In this document: positions 27,701 through 39,700 of the stretch, one piece after another
Numbering within the stretch: the stretch's first letter is position 1
Layout: each line of letters starts with the position of its first letter
Assembly: GCF_001625575.1 (NCBI RefSeq)
Contig: NZ_AUXV01000056.1
Span: 496,001 to 560,000, forward strand
DNA from: Pseudoalteromonas luteoviolacea S2607
GTDB lineage: Bacteria; Pseudomonadota; Gammaproteobacteria; Enterobacterales; Alteromonadaceae
Reading direction: 5' to 3'
Length of the DNA: 64,000 nt
Translations under genes and position numbers: made by a program
The notes under the pieces: generated by a model
What the model saw: the letters and a program-made list of their open reading frames with translations, nothing else
Told to the model about the DNA's origin: nothing
The model's database searches: none

Positions 27701-30700
27701 CACGGCATGCTCGTCATCTTTGGTCGCACTTCACAGTGCTTGCCAAGCACTTAATAATAATGAAATAAGCAGCGCTTTAGTTGGCGGTGTAGCAACATTG
27801 TGTACACCAAAGTTTTCAATTCATGCCGGTAAAGCTGGCATGTTGAGCCCAACAGGCACCTGCTATACCTTTGATGATCGCGCCAATGGGTTTGTGCCTG
27901 GTGAAGGTGCTGGTGTTTTAGTACTGAAAAAGTTGGCTGATGCAGAGCGTGACGGCGACCATATTTACGGTGTGATTATTGGGTCTGCTACCAACCAAGA
28001 TGGCACCACCAGCGGAATTACCGCGCCGAGTTCCCTATCTCAAGAGCAATTGCATCGTGATATATACGCGCGATTTGATATTCACCCTGATTCAATTCAA
28101 ATGCTCGAAGCGCATGGCACTGGCACTAAGCTTGGTGATCCGATTGAGTTTCAGGCGCTCACTCGCGCATTTAGAGAGCACACTAGCAACAATGAATTTT
28201 GTGCGCTGGGCTCTGTTAAAACCAATATTGGTCACTGCCTAACCGCAGCTGGTGTTGCAGGGGTGATCAAGGCGCTACTCGCAATGAAACATCGCACGAT
28301 TCCGGCATCACTGCATTTTGAAAATGGAAACAGCCATATAGATTGGCAAAACACGCCGTTTTTCGTCAATCAAGACGCGATTGCATGGCAAACCGATAAT
28401 GGGCAAAAGCGCCGAGCAGCAGTCAGCTCATTTGGTTTTAGTGGCACTAATGCCCATGTTGTACTCGAAGAGTACCAGCCTAACTCCGTAATGCCATCAG
28501 ACGGCTCTAATCACGCCGTGATAATTACGCTCAGCGCCAAAAGTAAAGATGTATTGAAAAACAAAGCACTAGCGCTGAAAACTTGGTTAGCAAACGAAAA
28601 AGTGCCAAACAACATGCTTGCAAGCTTAGCCTTTACGCTGCAAAGCGCCCGTGAAGAAATGGATTACCGATTGGCGTTTACGGCCAACACTATCGTAGAT
28701 GTGGATACTGAGCTATCGCGCTTTTTAGACAGCGCTCGTGGTCAATACAAACATGGTGAGGTCAAGCAAGGTAAAGAGATTTTAAGTGCATTAGACAACA
28801 CTGACTTTGCACGCTGGGTAGATCAAGGTGAATATAACAAGCTACTCGCACTGTGGGTAGTCGGAGCTGCCATTGATTGGCGTTTGCTGTACGCTGAGCA
28901 AACGCCTCCATTAATGCGCATCCCTACTTACCCGTTTGCAAAAACATCGTATTGGCTTCCAGAAAAACACGCAAGCAAACCTAGCCGCGTTGAACCTCGA
29001 GCTGTTGAGCCTGTTGAAACAGATGAAACTTCAAGTATTGAGTTAGACTTCAACGTAAAAAGCACGCCGATTTTTGAGCCCATTGAGCAAATACCAAATG
29101 TACATCGCACTACACCTGCGCTTTTGCATTACACAGCCAGCTGGCAAGACACACCAATAACATCAACAGAGCCCGCAACTTATCATCGCCAAGTTGTGTT
29201 ATTAGGCCGTGACCTGCCGAAGCTCTACTCCGTATCGAGTACACGCTTAGATTGCGAGACATCCAAGGTTCACGAACAACTTGAAATGTATACAGTGGGC
29301 CTCATTGACTACTTCAAAGAACTTGAATCACAACAAGGTGCCACGGCCAACCAAGCTGGCAGTAAACTGTTGGTACAAGTGATTGTACAAGACAAAGCTA
29401 ACTTATTGTCTGCACTCAGTGGCCTACTTAAAGCCGCAGCGATAGAATACAGCAGCATCGAAACGCAACTTATTGCTGTAGATGAAGCTCACGACCTAGA
29501 GCACCTTGTAGAAGCAGAAGCCAAAAAACAAGATTCATGCGTACGCTACCAACAAGGCAAACGACAAGTAATCAACTTTGACTTGCAAGCCTATCAGCAA
29601 GTCGACACTTCAACATTGCCTTGGAAAGAAGATGGCGTCTATGTGATCACTGGTGGCCTTGGCCAACTCGGTCAAACTTTTGCTAAAGAAATTATTGAAC
29701 ATACGGCAAGCGCACATATTGTGTTTGTCGGCCGCCGAGATAACAGTACAGCTATCCAATCTCAACTCAATACGTTAAGTGATAAGCACGCTAGATTGAG
29801 TTATGTGTCTGTAGATATTGCAAACCACGATGAAGTGAAAGGGCTATTTAACAACCTCAAAGCCAAATATGGCTCTGTGACTGGTATTATTCACAGTGCT
29901 GGTGTGATTAAAGATCAGCTCATTAGCAATAAAACGCCGCGCGAAGTGGCACACGTGTTTGCGCCAAAAGTGGCAGGCCTCATAGCATTGGATGAAGCAA
30001 CCAAAGCACTAGATTTGGACTTTTTCACCTGTTTTTCCTCCATTGCTGGGGTCTTTGGTAATATGGGACAGGCGGATTATGCTTGCGCCAATGCCTTTAT
30101 GGATCGCTTTATGGCAACTCGCCAAACGCAAGTAGAACAAGGTGAGCGCAGTGGTTTAAGCCTATCTATCAACTGGCCGCTGTGGTCAGAGGGCGGCATG
30201 CAGGTTGACTCATTAACGACTTCAATATTGCAATCCCAAGGCATTGAATTAATGCCAAACGAAGTGGGCATCGATGCATTTTACCGGATCTTTACGTTAC
30301 GAAAAATCCCAACGCAGCACTGCTTTTTATATGGTGATACAACTAAATTAACGCAGCTTTGGCATAAACCAAAAACGGCATCTCAAAGCGCCAATGCTAC
30401 CACGGTATACACAGGAAAAGATCATGCTCAGATCCGCAACTACGTTAAGTCTCTAATTACAGACATTACGAAAATAGACAGTAGCGACTTAGACGATGAC
30501 GTCGATTTTAAAGACATGGGCTTTGACTCCATCATGCTGATGTCTGTGGTGCAAAGATTAGAATCTGATCAGTACTTGGCTATCGAAACCTTGCCACAGG
30601 CCTTACTGTTCGAGATAAGCACCATCAACGAGTTGTGCGACTATTTGGCAGAGCACCAATTGCCAACACACCTAAACGAGTTACCGGTTAATAAAACATC

Positions 30701-33700
30701 AACCGCTACACCATACAATTTGAGTACGCCAATACCCCTGTCAAAAGCCCAGCAAGGTTTGTGGTTATTGCACAAGCAAAACCCGCTGCTGAGTAACTAT
30801 CACGTGCCAATGGTGTTTGAAGTAAGCAACTTAAATCCAGCTTACATGCAGCAAGCGCTAGATTGGTTGACTCAAAAACACCCAATATTGTCGGTAATGC
30901 TCTCTGAAGTCGAAGGTTTACCTCAGCAACAAGTGACTGGCCAAACACCTGAGTTGACAAAGAGCAATACAAAGAGCATGTCCAAATCGGGCCTGATTAG
31001 TTTAATCCAAGCAGATATCAAACAACCATTCGCCCTCACCCACGCACACACTGCACAAAACCAATTGCTATGGCGTGCAACGCACTGGCAAGTGAACAAT
31101 GAACGCGATGTCGTGGCTTTAGTGTTTCATCACCTGATCATCGATGGTGTCTCTGCGACCTTACTTCTAGAACAATTATGGCAATCTTATCATGCACTTA
31201 TCGCGAAAAACACGCTAGAAACACCACAACCAAATACTGGGTTTTTCACTTATGTTGAGTGGGAAAAGCAGATGCTCAACAGCGAGCAAAGTACACACTT
31301 AAAACACTACTGGCAATCACATTTACAAGGCGCAGAGCCTGAACTAGCGCTTGCCAACAAGCAGCCTCATCAAGACGGACAAAAACAAGCGCAGCGCATC
31401 GAATTGCCTATGGAAAACAGCCATGTCCAACGTATTCATCATTACTGCCAGAACAGTAAGATAAACCCAGCTGCATTCTTCTTATCTGCTTTTCAAACGC
31501 TGTTAAGCGCAAAAACTCAGCGTACAGACATCATTTTAGGCGTACCTGTATTGCATCGCCCGACTAATGAAATGGCCAACTCGTTGGGACTATTTGTAAA
31601 TCAGTTACCACTTAGAAGCGCACTAAATAAAGCACAGCCATTCGCCAAACTTGCACAAAACAATCAACACCGTCTTGGTGAATTGATAAAACACAGCGCC
31701 TACCCATTTGCAGAGATCGTACGTGCAACTGGCGCGCAGCGCACCCAACATCGCCACCCAATTTTCCAAATGGGGTTTGCGTACCACAACTTCTTAAAAC
31801 CTGACTGGGTAGAGTCGAATCAAGATCTGGTCGACGCCATTTGGACTCAGTGTTTGCAAGAACCTGAGTTAGACTTAAGCCTTGAAGTCACTCCTTTGAG
31901 CAATACCTTTAAGGTTGCCTTTAAGTTTGACGGTGCTATCTATCCATCCCATGTAATTGATGCGTTAGCCAAAGACTACTTAACCCTACTTGACGAGGTC
32001 ATGTTTGCAGGCGACCAGTTACTTGGCAACTTACCCGTTTTTTCAAACTCGCAGCCACAAGCTATGATACAATCAGCGCAAACTACGCTCGTTGATTTAT
32101 TTGAAGCGCAAGCTGCAAAGCACCCCGAGCGCACAGCCGTATGCTTTGGAATGCAATCGATCAGCTACCGTCAGCTCAATAACAAGGCCAATCAATTTGC
32201 GCACACCTTGTTAAATCACAACGAGTTCAAACAAGGTGCTGAAAACCTCATAGCACTGTGCGCAAAGCCATCCATTGAGCTAATCGTCGCCATACTGGGC
32301 ATTTTAAAATCGGGGGCAGCCTATGTGCCGCTTGATGCTAACTCTCCAGAGACACGTATCAATCATATTTTACAAGATGCCAAACCCAGTATTTTGGTCC
32401 TAGGCGCAGATCTGCCGCATGCACAAGCCAGCCAACATAATCAGGTGATTAACTTACAGTCAGCCCTTGCGAGTAACGCACAAGTTGCCAATATCAATCG
32501 CGCATCATCCGTAAGCCTTGCCTATGTTATTTATACATCCGGCTCAACGGGTAAACCCAAGGGGGTGTTAGTCGAGCACCACAATGTGTGTAGCTTGTTT
32601 GATAATACTCAATCACTATTTGGTTTTAATGAACAAGACACTTGGTGTTTATTCCACTCTTACGCATTTGACTTTTCAGTGTGGGAAATTTGGGGTGCGT
32701 TGCTGCACGGTGGCAAACTCATGATCCCTGACGAGCTAACTCGAAAAGAATCCACCAGCTTTGCCAAGTTTGTCACAGACAATGAAATTACGATTTTAAA
32801 TCAGACCCCATCTGCATTTTATCCTTTGATGGACATATTACTCACCAAACCAACAAATGCGCTGCGCAAAGTGATATTTGGCGGTGAGGCGTTAGATCTA
32901 AGCAAACTAGCACCTTGGTTTGAACAGGCACAACCTCAAGCTGAGCTTGTCAACATGTACGGCATCACGGAGACTACGGTGCATGTAACTGAAGTGACCA
33001 TAGATGCTAATATGATATATGGTGCACAAGCGCGTAGTATCATAGGCCGTGCCCTACCCGGCTACGACATATTGCTATTGGATGAGCAATTAAATCCAGT
33101 CCAACAAGGGCAGGTGGGCGAGGTTTATGTTGCGGGCTGCGGCGTGACTCGCGGCTACCACAACCTACCGGCTCTGACTGGTGAGCGCTTTATAACACAT
33201 AATTCAGGTCAGCGCCTTTACCGCTCAGGGGATCTAGCCCGCTTAAACGAAACAGGTTTACTAGAATATATGGGCAGAGCCGACGACCAAGTTCAGATCC
33301 GTGGCCACCGCATTGAACTTGGCGAAGTGCAACATGCATTGCAAGCGCTAAGCTACATAACAGAAGCCTATGTTGTTGCCGCACAAAAGCAGCTAGGACA
33401 AGTGTTAGTGGCTTATATTATTGCCCCAAATGCGCCGTCTTCGGCAAAAATCCGAGCGGATTTACTTACTAAACTACCAGAGTACATGGTGCCAGCTTAT
33501 TTTGTGTTAGTGCCTCATTACCCTCTGACCTCAAACGGTAAAATTGATAAAGAGACACTATTAAAGCAGCTGCCTTTTAATCAAGCAGCAAAAGCGGCGC
33601 TTTTGAATTCGCAACCGCCAGCATACACCAGCGCTCCCCTTCCTCAACTTGCAACTAGAGATGAGCGCTCAGAGTTAACATCCGCCGTGAAGCAAATTTG

Positions 33701-36700
33701 GCTGCAAGTTTTAGAAGTAGATGACATTGCTTCTAATGTGCCATTTTTTGAGGCAGGCGGTGATTCATTACTGGCTAATGTGCTAACTGCAAAATTCAAG
33801 TCACAGTTAAGCATTGAATTTCCGCTGACGAAGATTTTCCAATATAGCACCATTGATGCGATGACAGACTACATCGAGCAGCAGCTGCCTGAACATAACA
33901 CCAAGTCTGCCCACGCTATTGAAGAAAATCAGCGAAACAATGTATCAATGGCAAGCAGTCGCGACCAAAACATCGCTTTAATCGGGTTGTCTTGCCAATA
34001 CCCCGATTCACCTAACCATCAAGCGTTTTGGCAAAATTTAGTCGAAGAAAAAGACTTTTTAAAACGCCTCAGTGAATCTAGCAAGCAAGGTGACATCACC
34101 TGGCTAGACTCATGGGTTGAAGGCCAAGATCAGTTTGATCCAGAGTTTTTCAATATCTCTGAAAAAAATGCTAAAACCATGAGTTATTCACAGCGTCAGT
34201 TACTGTTGCACGCTTGGAAAGCCATTGAAGATGCGGGCTATTGCGCAGAAAACATGCCAAATACAGGGGTTTATGTGTCATCGTCTGGCGCTGATAACCC
34301 AGACTTGAACTTGCAGGACAAATTTAAAGACGGCCAGTTTATTTTAAACGCCGAAGATTATGTGGCTTCAACCATGAATCAACCCGGTACGCTGCCAACT
34401 ACAATTTCGTACCACCTTGGTTTTACAGGCCCAAGTTTGTTTGTCCATTCAAACTGCTCTTCCTCTATGTCTGCTATTGCATTGGCCTGCAGTGCACTGA
34501 AAGCTGGAGAAATTGACTACGCCATTGTAGGCGCTGCTTGTTTATATCCACAGCGTTACACAGGGTATCAGTACGAAAAAGGCCTAAACTTCGCAGGCGA
34601 TGCCCGCTGTAAAGTGTTTGATAAAAAAGCGGACGGTATGATTGGCGGCAGTGGCGTTTCTGTGATTGTGCTCAAACGCGCAGAAGATGCAATGGCAGAC
34701 GCAGACAACATTTACAGCCTGATACGTGGCATAAAAGTGAATAATGATGGCAAAAACAAAGCTGGCTTCTTTGCACCGGGTACCCAAGGTCAAATGAGCC
34801 TGATTGAGCAAACGCTCAACGCAGCTAAGGTGTCTGCTGCGTCGATTAGCTACGTTGAAGCCCATGGTACTGGCACCGCACTTGGGGACCCTATCGAGTT
34901 TTCCTCGCTTCAGCAGATTTATCAAAAGCAAACCAGCGAAAAACAGTATTGTGGTCTTGGCGCCGTCAAATCTAACCTAGGCCATACGGATACGTTGGCG
35001 GGTTTAACCGGATTGATTAAAACCTCTTTGGCGCTTTACCATAAAAAGCTCCCCGCGTCTTTGCATTATACAAAGGCAAACCCACACATAGAGCTGGCCA
35101 GTTCGCCATTTTATATTGTTGAACAAACCAAAGACTGGCAAACACCGCTTTTACCAAGGCGTGCTGCGGTTAGTTCGTTTGGCATCGGTGGTACCAATGC
35201 CCATGCTGTTTTAGAAGAAGCTGGCGCAAACGTCATCAATTCAAAGGCTGACAACGCATTGCTTTTACAGCCTAAGATCATTGTTTTGTCGGCACATAAT
35301 TCACAAGTACTTGCAAAACAAGTAGCGCTACTCTGTGAATTTCTCGACCACCATGACATAGATGAACAAAGCCTCGTGCGGCTTGCGTACACGCTGCAAA
35401 CAGGTCGCACCGTTATGGACGTGCGTACAGGTTTTATCATTCATTCAATTGCAGAGCTAAAAGCCAAACTGAGCAATTACCTTGGTGCGCCGGACTATGT
35501 TGTAAAAGACACTGACACAGCAAAGCCTGTTACCCCCTCAGAGCTTAACGTGTTGCTTGCCCAAGAAAATCATGAAGCAATTTTAAACGCTTGGCTGAGA
35601 GCTGGATTTACCAATTGGGGCTTTTTATATCAACACGCTAAGGTCACAAAAATAAGTTTGCCAACTTTCCCGTTTGCACTCAAAACAATACCAATGGGGG
35701 ATAATCACCAAGTCAAAGCGCCTAACACAGGTAACTCTAATCAGACCGATGAAGGCCAGGTTTGTATTAAAGTGCCAATGTGGGTTCCAAAGGAGCTGGC
35801 TGTTCACGATGAAAAAGTGCCATCTAAAGAGTATCATCATGTCGTTTTATGTGAGGCCCCTTCAGTCGAACATACCAGCGACACCTTACATACACTGCAC
35901 TCTGAGCATTTCGCTATTGAACAAAAAATAGAAGATTACGGGTTTCAACTTGTCGAGCTGCTGAAGCAACTTATCGCAACCAAACAACCAATAAAGTTAC
36001 AATTGGTGGTTGGCGCAACTCAAGAGGAAGACGCGGCTAACTTATATACGTGTTTTCACGCGCTGCTCAAAACTGCAAGTCTTGAAAGTAACACGCTAAA
36101 CACACAACTAGTGCTATTAAATTCAAATATGTCGGCTTGCGATATCGCCAGCATACTTAACCAAAACCTGAACAGCTTTGACGATAGCTATGTACGCTAC
36201 CAACACGGCAAGCGGGAAGTATTAAGCTATCAACCGATACCTAGCAAAACGCCGTACACGCCGTTCAAACCTGATGGTGTCTATCTTATCACGGGTGGTT
36301 TTGGAGGAATTGGCAAGCACTTTATCGATGAACTTAACGCACAAACATTCCATAAAACGGTCATTGTTACTGGCCGAAAACCCTCAGAACATCCAGATGT
36401 ACAGCAGTGTTTAGCGGCATTGCAAAACCCACACACCACTTTGCAATATCACTCAGTAGACGTTTCGCACAAAATGAATGTATTGCTGTTGGTGCGTAAA
36501 ATCATTGCCCAGCATGGCGCCTTATCTGGCGTTATTCATGGCGCAGGTGTTCTCAAAGATACACTGCTAACTAAAAAAGACCGCGATACATTTAATCAGG
36601 TACTCAGCCCTAAAGTTGCTGGCGTCGTAGCTTTAGACGAGGCGACACAAGACATTACCCTAGACTTTTTTGCTTGTTTTGCGGGGTTAAGTGGTGTCAA

Positions 36701-39700
36701 TGGTGCATTAACTCAAGTGGACTATGCCACCGCAAATGCATTTTTAGACTGTTACATGCAACATCGTGCAGCTCTACAAAAACGCGGTAAACGCCATGGC
36801 CTGAGCGCAAGTATTGACTGGCCCTATTGGCAAGATGGCGGCATGAAGATCAACCCTGCCTTCGAGCACACCCTGCGCCAAAACGGATTTGCACCAATGC
36901 CAACACACATCGGAGTCGATGCATTCTATCAAGCTTTGCACTACCCACAAGCATTGGTTGAATATACCCATCAAGACGAGCCTAACTTAGCAAATAATCA
37001 GCAAGTCGCACCTCAATTTTCTGACTTAGCATCTTTGCAGTCTGAACTATCTGTGGGCCTTGCTAGCATTGCAGCAAATGTTCTAGGCGTGAAAGCTGAA
37101 GAGCTTGATGCAGATACTGATTTAGGAGACTTTGGCGCTGATTCAATCGCATTTATCACCTTTATTAACCAAGTAAATTCTAAATATCAGTTGGCACTCT
37201 CGCCAAGCGTGCTATTTATGCACTCAACCTTAAATGGTATTTTGGGTCATATAGTCGATGAACACAGCGATTCGTTGATAGGCACGGCAGTAGCGCAAAC
37301 GTCGGCTCAAAACACTCCAGATGAAATGCTCAATAACGACAATGAAGATCGCATTGCGATCATCGGTATGAGTGGGCAATTCCCACAAGCAGATAATCTT
37401 GAGGCTTTCTGGCAAAATTTAGTCAATGAAAAAGACTGTGTCACGGCGTTCGATTGGCAGTCCCAACAAAATAGTGATGCCCGTTCACAACAACCACTAC
37501 CAAAAGATATTAACTGGCTAGGTCGCCTTGAACGCAATCAAATTTTTGACCCGCTGTTTTTCAATATTGCACCGGCTGAAAGTGACCGTATCAAGCTTCA
37601 AGAAAGCCTACTCATGACCCATGTATGGAAATGTATTGAAGATGCTGGCTACAACCCTAAAGCACTCGCAGGTACTAATACCGGGCTGTTCATTGGCTGT
37701 CAGGCAAGTTATCACGACGGTTTAATTACTTCTTCAGCCTATGCACCAAATCGTATGAGTTATTTTCTTGATTTACATGGCCCCAGTGAAGGCATAGATA
37801 CTACCTGTTCATCGTCACTTGTGGCTATTCATAAGGCTGTGCAGTCCATTAAGAACGGAGAATGTGAACAGGCGATTGTAGGTGGAGTCAATGTTATCGA
37901 CTCTCCAAGTGCATCCCTTGCCATGCATGAAATTGGCGCTTTGTCTCCTTCAGGTCGATGCCGAACTTTCTCTAGCGATGCCGATGGTATCGTGCGGGGT
38001 GAAGGCGTTGGCATGATCTTTATTAAAAAGCTTTCAAAATGTGAGCAAGATAATGATCACATCTATGCCTCAATTTTAGGTTCTGCTATCAATCACGGTG
38101 GTAAATCTCAAGGTTTTACCGTCCCCAATGCAAAAGCGCAAACACGCTTATTAGATAAAGCTTGGGCTGATGCGGGCATAGATCCAACCACACTAAGCTA
38201 CCTAGAGTGCCATGGAACGGGCACATCATTAGGCGACCCCGTCGAAATTGACGCGCTAAAAGCTGCGTATAAAAACGCCCAGCCTGACACGGAAGCAACA
38301 ACAAAATGTGCTTTGGGCTCTGTAAAAAGTAACATTGGACATTTAGAGATTGCAGCGGGAATAGCTGGGGTCATTAAAGTGCTGTTGCAGCTCAAAAACC
38401 AAACTTTGGTGCCCTCTTTACATGTCAATGAGCTCAACCCTTATCTTTCTCTTGATAACTCACCATTTAAAGTACAAACAGCGGTTAGTCCTTGGAAAGC
38501 CGAGCACAAGCGCAGAGCGGGTATAAGCTCCTTTGGGATCAGTGGTGTCAATGCACACCTTGTACTAGAAGAATACCCAAATAAAGTCTCAAAACAGGCG
38601 CAAACACCTGATACAATAACCGAGCACACCATAATTTTGTCTGCTTCGAATAAATCCGAATTAACGGCTAAAGCCAATGAACTCAGCATCTATCTTAAGA
38701 AGCACCCTACCACTGAGCTCACTTCTTTGGCGTATACGCTGCAAGTAGGCAGAGCCGAGCATAAATATCGGATCGGTTGGGTTGTCTCGTCACTTGACGC
38801 TTTACAAGACAAGCTCTCGAACCTTAAGCACTCAGCAAAAGTGCCCAGTGGTAAACAGCCAGCATTAAATAATCACGACGTTTTGCAATTACAACAAAAC
38901 CCGCAAACCTTGCTGCGCTTTTGGCTTGAGGGCAAAGCGATAAATTGGCACGCACTGTATACACATAAACCAAAGAAACTAGCATTGCCAACGACCCCAT
39001 TTATCAATCCTCAAAAGGCCTTTTCAGATCCTGCAAGTACACCGTGGTTGCTGCTTGAGAACCAATGGCAGGACCAACCTTTAGACTTGCCAACCAATGA
39101 GCCTGAGGAAGTTCTCCTAGCTGCCAGCGAACAACACGTTATGGTTGTAGCACTAGACTCTCAAACCGCGAGTGAACTAAGTGAAAAGTTGCCCAGTGCA
39201 CACATAACGACAGTATTATTTTCGCAATTAGACTCATTGAAATTCGGCCCAGAGAATCTGCCAGATATTGTGTTTTTCATCGGTCCGGCGGGTAGTTTGA
39301 CGGCTGTCAATTCGCAAATTGAGCCCCTTTTCAAGTTTATACAAGCGATAGCGCCATTCGATAATCACCCTATGCAACTTTTTTATGGGCAAACGCTCTG
39401 TGATGACAGGACCTGTTGTGATGATATTTCCGCATTGCTCAGAAGCTACACTTTGAGAAATTCAGACCATGTATGGACCTTGATTGAACTTTCACATCAA
39501 GTTCCAGATTGGACACAAGTCATGATGCAGGAACTGATTAGCGCCAATTTATGTACTCAGCAAGCGCAACCAAACCATATCAAGTACCAAGGCAAGGAAC
39601 GAATGGGCATGCACTTGCACAATGCACCAGTGCCGCAAATAAGCACGACTCAGTTTAAACAAAACGGTGTATATCTCATTGCCGGTGCACTGGGTGAGTT

